22,370 nt of DNA from the NCBI GenBank assembly GCA_024741835.1, contig JAENRP010000502.1, positions 1,378 to 23,747 on the forward strand, read 5' to 3'. Shown piece after piece: positions 11,428-20,606 of the stretch. The notes under the pieces were generated by a model that saw only the letters and a list, made by a program, of their open reading frames with translations, searched no databases and was not told the DNA's origin. Position numbers and translations under genes: made by a program. This DNA comes from Diplocarpon mali (taxonomy: Eukaryota; Ascomycota; Leotiomycetes; Helotiales; Drepanopezizaceae). Every line of letters begins with the position of its first letter. Position 1 is the stretch's first letter.

Positions 11428-12939
11428 AAATTGCTATTATTTAAAATCGGCAAACTTACCTTTCTTTTACTATAACTCCTTGCTAAGTGCCTTCCTTTAC
11501 TAGCATTAAGCCTAGCCCTTATACTAGCTAATTGTTTTTTAAAACCTTATTTTAAAATTCGGCTATATCTCTTGCGATAACTATTTGTCCTTTTAAAGAT
11601 CGATCTATATTTTAAAAACTAGCTTTTATAAGACTATTTCTAGGATAGTTAAATATTAGCTAGGATTTTAAAATAAAGGGCATTCTTAAAAGAATATTAT
11701 TTGAAGAATTCTCTATTATTAGAAAGTTAGTATAATTAATAATTTCTCTAACTCTAACCTTTATATTTTTCACCTATCTATTAAAATTGTATTTCGATCT
11801 AAAGATAGTTGAATAAATAAGGAATCGATCGCTAACAATTATTAATTGAGCCATTTTTACCACTTTTCTAATTATTATATTAACTTTTGAACTATAATTG
11901 ATTAAAGCCTTTACTTTAATTAATTCTTTTATAAAATAAATAATAATAAGGCTTTTTATCGCAACTACTAAACAATTTCGATTAATATTTTAAGATATTA
12001 AAGCTATTACTATAATATCGTAGTACCTTTAGATTCCTTTATCTTTTATAATCTAAAGATATTTAATTAAAGTTAAGTGCTTTTCAAAGTTCTTTTATAT
12101 TACAATTTCCATTTCCTTATTATTATTTAAATCTTTAAAGGCAATTAAGATATGCTTTCTTAATACTTTATTAAAGTATCTAATTAAACTAAATAGGTCT
12201 TTAAACGTAAGGTTAATTTACTAAACTATAATATTCTCTATAGCTTTCTCTATTGCAATTAAACTAGCGTATTTATTAATGAATTTTTCCTATTTTAATA
12301 TCTATCTCTTTCGCTTAAGGTTAAGGGTCTATACAATAACTTTAACTTCTTGATCTTTAAGTTTAAAGCTATCTTTATCTATTATATCTCTAATCAATTC
12401 GTCTGCTATATCGGCTTTATCCTTATCTACTATAGTTTCAAATTATTAAGTATCTTTTAGCATTTAAACTCTATATTAAGATTCTTAAGTTATACGTATT
12501 GATTTCTGGACTTTAGCTGGTTTTATTAGTATTAAAGGAGTAGTAGATCTAAAAGGACACTAAGTATTCTAAGGGTTTTTAAATATAAAAGTAGCATTAA
12601 TATTAATAGATATGTTATTATTAACCTACTTTAAAATAGAGATACCTTTGATTTTAGTAGTAGTCTAGTTCGAAGTTTAATTAATAAGTACTTCTTTAAG
12701 TAGATTGCTAGCTAAACCTATATATATATAAGTTAGGACCTTAGAGTTGATTTCGATAATACGCTTCTGTTCGGCCAAATCCTTATCTTACTTTATACTA
12801 TATATTATTATTTGAATAGTCTATAGCTATAAACGATTCTAGTGTTTTTTAATAGAGATAGCATTTAGTCTAAGATCTCTAATGTAAAGCATCTTATACT
12901 TATTAATATATATAACCTTAGTATTAATAAAATGATAGA

Positions 12940-13006
12940 AAAGAGGGCAATTGTTGCAATACTTATATAGAGTATAGTTAGGTTCTTTATTATTGCAAAA
13001 GTTGCA
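12940..13006 (-). other. Gypsy-1 zinc-knuckle-like motif
   Basis: The minus strand encodes CNFCNNKEPNYTLYKYCNNC (first CxxC codons at plus 12995-13006). This is a Cys-rich knuckle in which expected His residues now read Tyr, as C-to-T mutation of CAC/CAT would give. Such knuckles bind nucleic acid at the end of retroelement Gag. The spacing is not the textbook CX2CX4HX4C, so the call is tentative. Confidence 0.4.
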
Positions 13007-13318
13007 AGTTAGTTACTTTCTATTACTATTTCCTTAGTACCTTATAGCATTAATATTAGTAGAGTACTAGTTAGGATTAATTCCTCTTTCTTTAGCCAGC
13101 TATTGCGTTTTTATATTAACTGGTTATTTTAAATAATAAGAAGTAGGAGTCTGGTAATAGGAACTACTAAATTAGCTTATAATAGCTGAGTTTTATCTAT
13201 TACTAAACTAGGGAATATACTGTTTTTCTTATAAGAGATTATTAATCTTAGTTTTTAAGCTTTAGATTTAAAGTTTTGCAAATTAGATCTTAAGTTCTTT
13301 AATTCTAGGGTTGGATCT

Positions 13319-13343
13319 TACTCTTAAGTTAGGCCCGCGAGTG
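13319..13343. repeat. 25-bp palindrome copy 13, Gypsy-1 gag
   Basis: Reads FTRGPNLRV in the gag frame (major frame). Confidence 0.8.
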
Positions 13344-14327
13344 AAAGGTATAACTACTAGGTTCTTCTTTACTTCCTCTATTACTTCTAGAGCTTTCGAG
13401 TATTCTTAGACTAGGCTCTTAAGGTCTTTAGTATAGGAGGGAGTAAGGGCTTTTTCCTATTCTATAGTATTAATAGTTCTTTTATTAAGATCTGATTTTA
13501 AAGTAAAGGCTGAGAATTCCTTAAATAAAGCGAATATTATAAGGTCTTGCTTATTAATCTTAAAATGCTTAATAATCTTGTTTTAAAGGCTAATAGGTAA
13601 TTTAAATAAGAAAAGGCGGCCTCTTTCAACCTTGCTAAGTATTCTTTAGCTAATTAAGGTATTTGATATATAAGTAAAAGTCCGATAGTAGTTCTTAAGT
13701 TCCTTAGGAGTTTAAGTAATTAGAATAAATTCCTTTAAGAAAGCTAAAGTATTGCAAATCTGCTATTTATCAAATTCTCGGAATTCAGACTTAAGAGCTT
13801 TAATAAGGAGTTCTTATAAACTATGCGTTTTCCATTTGAAGAGGGATTTGATAATATCTTTACTTATATAGTTATAGTAGCAAGAGAGCTAAGAAATCAT
13901 ATCCGCTTATAGAATACTAAAATCATAATAAATTTCCTTATATTACTTAAGGAAATCAGTAATATTAGCTCTTATAAAGTGAGGAGCACTAAGGGAACTA
14001 AGGAGGGGAAAGTGGCTAGTAATAGCCTTAAATGCGGCTATTATTATTTTATATTAACCGTTTAGGTTAATAGAATCTATAAGGGGCAAAGGGGAAGCTT
14101 TAATATCGTATAATTAATTGCTAAGAGGAGTACTTCGAATTTCAAAAGGGCTTAAAGAACATTTAGAATCTAAGTCAATCTTAAAGTGATTAAAATAAGT
14201 TTGAAAAGATTTAAATAAAAGGATAGTAAAAAGTTCAAAATTATTATTATTTTTAATATTTTCTAATATTGATATTAAAAAAGTAGGTAGCGGCCTTAAG
14301 TTATTTAAAAGCGTCTTTTTATCCTTT

Positions 14328-14352
14328 TACTTATAAGCTAAGCCTAGGAATA
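14328..14352. repeat. 25-bp palindrome copy 14, Gypsy-1 gag N-part
   Basis: Arms TACTTATAAGCT / AGCCTAGGAATA. Read in the second frame (ILFLGLAYK). Confidence 0.7.
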
Positions 14353-14954
14353 GAATTCCGGATTCTATTAAAAGTTTAATCCGAGTTTGCTAAGAGATTC
14401 TAAGTAGGTATTAAATAGCTAATAAAAGCATTGCGACTAATCGCAATAAGATAAGGTTTATTTAATTAAAGACTAATTTCTAAGATAAAGTTTATATATA
14501 AGATTTTTCTTAGCCTTTAAGCTAATTCCTATTAATCCTTAGAATAAAGGGGTCTCTAGAGACGATTCTAAGGCAGTTTTTAAAGTTCTATTAAGCTAAA
14601 GCGGCTGAATTATCAAATTCGGATTTCTAAAGATTCTAAAGAGGCACTTCCGATTAGAGTTTGCGCTTAGTATTACTTAAGTACTTAAAACTACTACTAT
14701 TTAAGATTACTATTATAGGGTTTGCTAAACTTTTCCTATTAGGAAGCCGAAAATTCTGACAATCTTAAAGTTAAAGAGAAAAAATAGGGATTTTTTAAAG
14801 TAGAGCTGAAAAGGGAAATTCTAAAGTTATTAATAATTGCTAAACGAAAATCGACAGTTCTAAGTAATTAGGCAATTAAGGATAAGGTTTTTAAAGTTGA
14901 TCAAAATGCTATAAGTGTTTTAAAGATGTATTTTTTAAAAGGCCAGTCTCTTAT

Positions 14955-15248
14955 CTATAAACCAAAAGATTGATAAGGTTATATAAGGATAGAAATCTTA
15001 AGAAATCGGTCTTTGCATAGGTTACTAATATAAAATAGAAGGGAGATAATATAAGAATAGGTCTAAGGGAAGACTTAAAAACAAAAGGAGGAAGTACTGC
15101 AAGCAGGCTCTTTTAGATAAGATATTAAGAATAAGTCCTAAGTATAGGGTATATTTAGTACTTATGGCGATGCGCGCTGTCTTTATATATAGAAGATAGC
15201 CCTTTTATCCTCCTACTGTCCTACGCTGATCATATGATATATGTCACA
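14955..15248 (-). repeat. Likely 5' LTR of Gypsy-1
   Basis: Read on the minus strand, the segment starts TGTGACATATATCATATGATC, has a TATA-like box (TATATATAAAG, plus 15182-15192) about 60 bases in, and ends near a TGGTTTATAGATAAGAG string that could be a primer-binding site (TGG start). The inner boundary is approximate, and no second copy is present in the window to confirm it. The start coincides exactly with the break in the Copia-B gag homology. Confidence 0.45.
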
Positions 15249-15850
15249 AGACCTATCTATCTTAGGTCTCTATATTATCTTTATCTTTTCTATATTAAAA
15301 TAAAGTGATCTGCTATAGTAAATACTAAGTATTAAAGGTAGTTATCTAAGAGTATTTTACCTTTAAAGTATCCTATCTTATCTTTATATTATTATAAACT
15401 TAAATAAAATCTTAGTCTTTATCGCTTAAACCTCTATTGATCTTAAGCTTACATTTAGCTAAGGCCAGCCTATACTCCTTCTCCTTTTCAATATTTAAAA
15501 TCTACCTTTAGGATTCTTAGTTATTATCTACTAAGGCTCTTAGGCTAAGCTTATTTAATATATTTAGCAAATCCTTAGTAGTTATATTAGCTATTAAAGT
15601 AGAAGTAGACAAATCGGTAGAAGGAGTATAAGAGGCTATCCTTGCATATTTAATAAGTGTCTTTTAAATCGCTATTTTAATGCCTTTACTCTTAAAGTAA
15701 AGCTCTAAATCGTAGAACCATTATTGCTAGTTCTTTTAAAAGAGTTAGAGGTCTCTAGGCCTAGTATTTCGATCAGAATTAGAAGCTATTGCCGTTTCGA
15801 ATAGAATTGCGTTGAAAATCAAATAAATTAAATAGTTAAGAGCATTCCTC
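15249..15850 (-). pseudogene. gag: Copia-B gag, N-terminal fragment
   Basis: A minus-strand frame from about 15850 to 15249 reads with Gln/Trp-type stops only. It includes QQWFYDLELYFKSKGIK when the stops are taken as Gln, resembling the tryptophan-plus-KG block at the start of Copia Gag (UBN2-like) proteins, then TKDLLNILNKLSLRALV and a charged segment EKEKEYRLALAKCKLK. The start codon is not certain. The frame ends at the Gypsy-1 LTR. Assignment to gag rests on position downstream of LTR and primer site plus this weak motif; it could be another element-encoded ORF. Confidence 0.45.
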
Positions 15851-15944
15851 CTGTCGAAAGGTTGAAATGATTAAATAGCAGGTATTATAGAAGTATTAAA
15901 TAGGGAGGAAGTCCTCTTATCGAAAAGGGTTTTTAGGCTATAAC

Positions 15945-16076
15945 GCAGGGAATTATACCTTTTACAAAATATAGTAAAGTAAGGAATCATACCTCTTGCA
16001 GTACCAAAGGGTTATAGAGTAAGGAATCATACCTCTTGCAATACAGGTTAGCTAAATAAGGAATTATACCTCTTAT
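15945..16076. repeat. Four tandem short repeats in the Copia-B leader
   Basis: The core AGGAATCATACCTCTTGCA or close variants start near 15948, 15981, 16021 and 16058, at 33-40-base spacing. The inner two are near identical, the outer two carry C-to-T changes. They lie between the primer-binding site and gag. Role unknown; packaging or promoter repeats are possible. Confidence 0.7.
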
Positions 16077-16182
16077 TCGCCGATTGCTCGCCTCTTACTA
16101 TAAGTCTCGTTCAACTTCTTATTAATAGTTGCAGCGCAAGTGCTTTCTAAGGGAAGTTAATAATCTATTATCGGTCTAGCTA

Positions 16183-16194
16183 GGGCTTATAACC
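16183..16194 (-). other. Copia-B primer-binding site
   Basis: The minus strand reads GGTTATAAGCCC directly after the LTR end. It matches, with one G/A change, the GGTTATGAGCCC-type site in Copia elements that prime from an internal fragment of initiator methionine tRNA. This places the LTR boundary and supports the Copia assignment. Confidence 0.6.
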
Positions 16195-16377
16195 TATTAA
16201 GCTTAAGTGAGTCGGCGCAGTAGGTAAAGGAGGCTTCTAGAGGTCGATGGTCGATATATTAATAAGAGTTAAGGAAGGAAGGTTACCCCTTTCTTCCCTA
16301 TAGCTATATACGTATCAATATCCTACTGACTAAGCAATAGGGTCATATGATAATATATCAAAGTGATAGCTGTATCA
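16195..16377 (-). repeat. Copia-B 5' LTR
   Basis: On the minus strand it begins TGATACAGCTATCAC and ends TTAATA just before the primer-binding site; with RIP reversed in thought, the ends would be the usual TG...CA. A TATA-like run (ACGTATATAGC) lies around 16303-16313. The outer end coincides with the first base of Gypsy-2 homology. Confidence 0.55.
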
Positions 16378-18175
16378 CCCATCTTAATATAATAGCCCTT
16401 ATAGGAATAAATGGTTCTTAATTGCTAAGAAAGAGAAGGGAACTTATAGATTAATAATAGTAGTAGTAGAGATGAATAGAGTTACTGTTAAGGATGCTAA
16501 TATTCCTTTAAATATAGATAAGTTCTCGAATGAATTCGTAGGATTAACCTATAGCTCTCTTATTAACTTCTTCTTTAGATACGACTAATTTATTCTTAAT
16601 GTTAAATTAAGAGATATAATAGTAATTCAAACCCCTTTTAAGCTACTTTAGATAATAAGATTACCTTAAGAGGCTATAAATTCGATCGCTTAATTTATTT
16701 AAGTAATCTACAGGATATTAGTAGATTATATACCTAATATTATACTCTTTTATATAAATGATATAAGAGTAAAAGGATTAAAATCATTCTATAATTATAA
16801 AGAAGTTCTTCTTAGCATATAATGATTTATAATAGAATATATTCAAAACCTAGACTAGGTGCTTATACGATTCGAAAGGGTAAGAGCAACGGTTAGTCTA
16901 AAGTTATAATACTATCTTCTATTAATAGAAATTATTAGTTTTATTACTAATTCTAATAGCCGAAGTCTTTAAAGGGCTAAAGTACTTAAAATCGACAAAT
17001 AGAAGAGGTATGATAATATGGCAGAAGCTCGCGCATTTATTAGCGTTATAGTATACTATTGCATTTGGATTAAGGATTTTACTAAAAAGGCAGTACCTAT
17101 TTATGCCTTATTTTAAAAAGGGGCTGAGTTTTAATAGGAAGAACCTTAAATAAAGGCAATAAAACAATTAAAGTAAGCGTTGCTTAAAGTGCTATATCTG
17201 ATTAAAATAGACTATAGAGCTAAAGCTAGGCTAATTATACTAATAGTTGATATAAGCTTAATCGGATGGAGTACTATCCTTTAATAAGCTGATAGCTAAT
17301 AGAAAAGACATTTAGCTTACTTTAAAAGTAGTCTTTAGAATCCTATGGAAATAAAGTATAATACTATTAAATAGGAATGTAAAGGCGCCTTTAAAGTAAT
17401 AAAAAAGATAAGAAGCGACCTCTATAGCACTTACTTTATCTTTGAAACTAATGCTAAAGTGCTAATAGAACAATTGAATAGAGCTGCAAGCGACCTATTA
17501 AGAGCCTTATTAATAAAATAGATTGCTTAAATAAGACTAATAGACTTTAAAGTCAAATATATTTTAAAAATAAAAAATACTACTACTAATAGCCTTTTAA
17601 GAAGAACTCGTCCCTACCCCTTTAATTTAATTAAAGAAAATAAAATAGATATTATTAAATAAGTAGAAAACGAAGTTAATTATCTATTAATATATTATCT
17701 TAAAGGAATTCGACTCGCAAGCCCGGCCTACGAGTCAAATAAGAGAATTTTATCACTTAACTACTTAAGTAACTTTAAAGAAATCGTAAAATTTTTAATT
17801 ACGCTTAAACGACTAAAGATAGTTTCTCTTAAGGATTTTCAAAAGTTTAAAGCTAAAGCTTTGATTTATCTAGTATAAGGAAGGCGGTTATTTAAAAAGA
17901 GTAATAACTTATCTTTTATATAACTCTATTTAGATAATAATAAACTATAAGCTAAAGCTATTTAAGATGTTTATAAAGAGATTAGCTATTAAGAAGCTAA
18001 GTCTACTTACTACTAACTCTTAAGAAAATTCTTTTGGAAAGGTTCTTTTAAAAACTATAAAGCTTTTATAAAAAGCTATATCCCTTATTAGAAACGAAAA
18101 CCTAATTATAAAGAGAATCTCCTATTCTTAACTTAGCTATTAGGCCTTTTCTATAAAATTAGTCTTAATATTATA
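16378..18175 (+). mobile_element. pol: Gypsy-2: internal Ty3/Gypsy fragment, inverted relative to Gypsy-1
   Basis: The plus strand encodes the same RT-RNase H-integrase segment as Gypsy-1. It starts at NSPYRNKWF (16391 onward), has RT box YIND where YxDD is expected (near 16757-16768), an RNase H segment near 17235-17280, and the integrase zinc-binding region up to about 18130. It stops at 18175 at the first base of the Copia-A LTR, and at 16378 beside the Copia-B LTR. Unlike Gypsy-1 it still encodes Trp in NKWF. It carries the palindrome at the same position as Gypsy-1 (17712-17736 against 9274-9298), so that palindrome was in the common ancestor. The missing Gypsy-2 ends probably lie beyond the Copia insertions or were lost. 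Confidence 0.85.
17712..17736. repeat. 25-bp palindrome copy 15, Gypsy-2
   Basis: Arms GACTCGCAAGCC and GGCCTACGAGTC around C. Second frame (RLASPAYES). Same site as copy 10. Confidence 0.9.
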
Positions 18176-18405
18176 TGTAGCAAGGAGGTTCTCTGATAGT
18201 GAACTTGATAGTAAACTAGAAGAGGGCACGAAGAAGTATAAGGTGCAAACGACGATGTTAGGTATCTTGATTCATAAGAGCTCTCTAACTACGAGCTATT
18301 TAACAAGGGCTGCTACTAAGTTATATAGTAAGTTATATAATATATTATATATATGATATATCATATAATAGATTATATAATAAATATGTAACAGGTATAC
18401 TTACA
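18176..18405 (-). repeat. Copia-A 3' LTR, about 230 bp
   Basis: The minus strand starts TGTAAGTATACCTGTTACAT right after a purine-rich GAGGGG tract, and ends CCTTGCTACA, giving TG...CA termini. The outer end is fixed independently because Gypsy-2 homology stops at 18175. The middle part (18320-18385) is nearly pure A+T. The flanking 5-base target duplication would be TTATA or similar, but the other side is outside the window. Confidence 0.75.
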
Positions 18406-18420
18406 ATATACCCCTCTAGG
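18406..18420 (-). other. Copia-A polypurine tract region
   Basis: On the minus strand CCTAGAGGGGTATAT precedes the TGTAAG start of the LTR. A purine-rich tract next to the 3' LTR primes plus-strand DNA synthesis in LTR retrotransposons. Confidence 0.5.
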
Positions 18421-18685
18421 GAGACCTTTAAAGGTACTTGCTAGCAATATATATAATATTATAACTTTTGTTATAATCTATAGTTTCGTATGAAAAATCA
18501 ACCTGCAGATATAGGAAATAGAGTAGAGTTCGCTAGCGCGTTCTACTTTAGAGTAGGAAATCTACCCTTTAGTAAGTCAAAATCAACTCGCGGGTCTGGC
18601 CCAGGAGTAGAAAAAAAAATCACCACTTAATAGAAGTATAAAAAAAAAATCACCTTATAATAGAGGTGCGAAAAAAAATCACCTC
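18421..18685. other. Copia-A untranslated tail
   Basis: About 265 bases between the pol stop and the polypurine tract. It holds one palindrome (18585-18609) and most of the 30-bp tandem repeat array that overlaps the pol stop. The remaining 18421-18580 shows no feature I recognise. Confidence 0.5.
18585..18609. repeat. 25-bp palindrome copy 16, Copia-A untranslated tail
   Basis: Arms AACTCGCGGGTC / GGCCCAGGAGTA. Outside the coding frame, directly next to the 30-bp tandem array. Confidence 0.8.
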
Positions 18686-18700
18686 TTAATTAAGGTGCAG
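18611..18700 (-). repeat. Three 30-bp tandem repeats, each a hairpin plus T-tract
   Basis: Units 18611-18640, 18641-18670 and 18671-18700 are each 30 bases. On the minus strand each unit has a CACCT...AGGTG-type inverted repeat followed by 8-9 T, a terminator-like shape. The innermost unit spans the last codons and stop (18686-18688) of Copia-A pol. A related block, without the T-run, follows the palindrome at 20607-20627. Confidence 0.75.
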
Positions 18701-20482
18701 AACCTTCATATTTAACAATTTGATAAAGGCGGCGTGGTTAGAGCTATTTAAGCTCTTAGTAAGGCCGTCGGCGGCGTTATCTTTAGTATTTGTATATTAA
18801 AGGTCCAAATGGCCTTTCCGAAGTTCTTATTAAATATAATAGAACTTGATATCGATATGCTTTGTTCTCTAATAATATTCGGGGTTTTCGATAAGATAAA
18901 GGGCTCTTTAGTTATCGCAGATCATCTTAACTTTAGTAGCATCGTCGCTAGCATAGCCTATTTCCTTAAGTACCTAGCGTATTTAAGAGGCCTCTTATGC
19001 GAATTTGCATATAGCGACGTACTCTGCTTCTATAGATAAGAGAGCGATAATAGTCTATCGCTTAAAGGAGGCGGTAATTACGCCATTATTAAGGAAGAAG
19101 ACGGCCCTAGAATAAGAGGCTCTACTTCCTTTATTACCTACTTAATCAGAATCGCAATAGCTATGCAATTTCTAAAGCTCTAAGTCAGTTGTTTTACTTC
19201 CGAAGGTAGTATAATAAAATTGCGTTCTTTATAAGTACTATAAAACTTGTTTTAAAGCTGCCATATATTATAGCGAAAGGTTAATAAGGAATTTGCTAAG
19301 AATAGAGCAGTAGTATAGTATATCCTAATACGTATAGTGCATAAGGTACTATAGAGAACCATAGATCTCCTAGTATAGCTTCACTTCCTATAGAGTGGCT
19401 TAGCCTTTAAATTTGACTATATAAACTTTATAACCATTAGCAAAAGGCGTTAGTACGCTTTTGCAATTAGTTATATAAAAACGTTTAAGAACCTTATTAA
19501 TATAGGCGTCTTAATAAAGTAAGATTGTTCTATTTTATTAATCTTTAACTATATATACTTTTAAGAAGTAGTTAGCCGGTTTGCTACTTATAATCTCGAA
19601 GAGGTTGCGAAGATCTCTCTTAAACTTATTATATATATTACCCTTCTTTACTACTATAAGGAAGTCGTTAATATAGGTAATAATAAGAATCCGAGAGGCG
19701 CAGTTGATATATATGCAATTGTTAGTATCAAGAGGTTGAAAATCGAGCTTTTATAGCTTAGACTATAGCTTTTCTTACTATAATTATAAAGATTACTTTA
19801 AGCTATATAAGGCCTTAAAAAGCTTAAGATAGTAGTCTTAAGGTAAAAGAATAACCTTATCTTAAGTATATCTAAGAGGTAACTTGATATAGATATTAGA
19901 GTTAGCTTCTAAATTAAGGAAAGCTATCTTAATATCGAACTAATCTAGCTTAAAGTTATATAGCGCTATTAATGCAATTGCGATCTTCTAAACTGTAAAT
20001 TTGCAGACGCTAGCAAAGGTTTAGTTGTAATCTCGACCTTATCATTGCATATAGCCTTATATAATAAATCTGACCTTCTATTAGGAGATTTCCCTATTTT
20101 GATCTCTTTTTATTTTAAAGACAAGTCTCGATCCGAGTACTCTATTATCTTTAGAGAGTTCTAAGCGTTTCACTACTACTTATATATTCTTATAAGCGAG
20201 GGAATTATACTTAGAGTTGATCGCAGATCGCTATTTGTTAGCGTTAGCGCGAGAGAGGGCTTGTTTGACTATTTTCAGGTTATTTAAGTATAGAGAGTTA
20301 AGTAAGGCTATATAGAAGGCGCTTAAATAGGCTTTCTTATTATTAGAGTTGTTAGCTTTAAATCTAAGAGTATGAGTTGAGCGAGCAGCTCTTTTCTCAG
20401 AAGGCTAAGGGTAAGCCTTATTCCTTAAACTAAGAGGTCTTCCTCTCTTTCTTAGAGTTGGAAGTTCAGCTTCTCCTAAATC

Positions 20483-20507
20483 GACTTATAGTCCTGGCCT
20501 AGGAGTG
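20483..20507. repeat. 25-bp palindrome copy 17, Copia-A linker
   Basis: Reads FTPRPGL, a stop, then V in the pol frame. First of three in about 125 bases. Confidence 0.9.
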
Positions 20508-20536
20508 AAATTATCATTATCGTAAGAGTCAGAATT

Positions 20537-20561
20537 AACTCGCGGTCCTAGCCTAGGAGTG
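20537..20561. repeat. 25-bp palindrome copy 18, Copia-A linker
   Basis: Reads FTPRLGPRV in the pol frame. Confidence 0.9.
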
Positions 20562-20581
20562 AAATCGGGAGATTTAGAATT

Positions 20582-20606
20582 GACTCGCGGTCCTGGCCTA
20601 AGAGTG
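20582..20606. repeat. 25-bp palindrome copy 19, Copia-A linker
   Basis: Reads FTLRPGPRV in the pol frame; followed on the plus strand by AAATCACC, as in the 30-bp array. Confidence 0.9.

Larger units (their letters stand above)
7740..12940 (-). pseudogene. pol: Gypsy-1 pol: protease, RT, RNase H, integrase (RIP-inactivated)
   Basis: Polyprotein that would process the Gag-Pol precursor, reverse-transcribe the RNA and integrate the cDNA. Protease: the D-S/T-G active site reads N-Y-S followed by SKVNII (plus 11882-11902). RT: NSPYKNK near 10620, then ANIPLNINEFLNEF, FF-KYN and the catalytic box, now YIDN instead of YxDD (plus 10249-10260). RNase H: the catalytic VDAS reads VNAS (about 9740-9763). 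Integrase: zinc-binding N-part about 9130-8870 with His replaced, catalytic core with KGLENK (Asp lost) and AFLRKYGI, then VERRYRDI. C-terminus: LNRVNIKGTFIANQLKRFY (about 8040). One frame from 11426 to 7862. Four palindromes sit within it, three in the major frame and one (9274) in the second frame. Not functional. Confidence 0.8.
13007..14830 (-). pseudogene. gag: Gypsy-1 gag (RIP-inactivated)
   Basis: Gag is the structural particle protein of the retroelement. The minus frame can be followed from roughly 14830 to the zinc-knuckle region near 13006. Codons at 14350 (palindrome) and 13342 (palindrome) are in register, so no net frameshift separates them. The middle part, about 14050-13400, has a long alpha-helical look with conserved blocks such as FKEFSAF and LPISLQNKI, typical of Gypsy capsid domains. 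Many TAA/TAG replace Gln/Trp codons, and no ATG survives that I can defend as the start. A palindrome near the N-terminus (14328-14352) is read in the second frame, the one at 13319-13343 in the major frame (TRGPNLRV). The gag/pol boundary is unclear because a one-frame change occurs somewhere between 13342 and 11426. Confidence 0.6.
7740..15248 (-). mobile_element. Gypsy-1: RIP-degraded Ty3/Gypsy LTR retrotransposon
   Basis: On the minus strand the order is LTR-like terminus (15248 inward), leader, gag, CCHC-like knuckle, protease, RT, RNase H, integrase, C-terminal tail. This RT-RNaseH-integrase order defines Ty3/Gypsy elements. The RT begins with an NSPYKNK / KKEKGTYRL block, as in ascomycete Gypsy elements. 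The pol frame is unshifted between 11426 and 7862, yet broken by many Q>stop and W>stop changes. The right end abuts truncated Copia-B gag at 15248/15249, so Gypsy-1 probably inserted there or the two were joined by rearrangement. A 3' LTR is not visible, so the left limit is the end of recognisable pol. Confidence 0.8.
15249..16377 (-). mobile_element. Copia-B: 5' fragment of a Ty1/Copia element
   Basis: From right to left on the minus strand: an LTR of about 183 bases, a primer-binding site like that used by Copia elements, a leader with short tandem repeats, and the N-terminal part of a gag-like protein. The element stops at 15249 where the Gypsy-1 LTR starts. Its right end abuts Gypsy-2 homology directly at 16378, so Copia-B inserted into Gypsy-2. 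The remaining body is not visible to the left of Gypsy-1 within this window. Confidence 0.6.

Noticed and set aside
15764..15785. CTAGGCCTAG core in Copia-B gag
   Set aside because: Only the central 10 bases match and the arms are missing; it could be a decayed or shortened copy but cannot be told from chance.
15945..16076. CRISPR-like spaced repeats
   Set aside because: Only four short, unequal repeats with unequal spacers, inside a retrotransposon leader in a eukaryotic-type sequence.
18809..19039. Plus-strand 76-codon open frame
   Set aside because: It is the complement of the Copia-A RNase H region, whose minus-strand reading matches the family.
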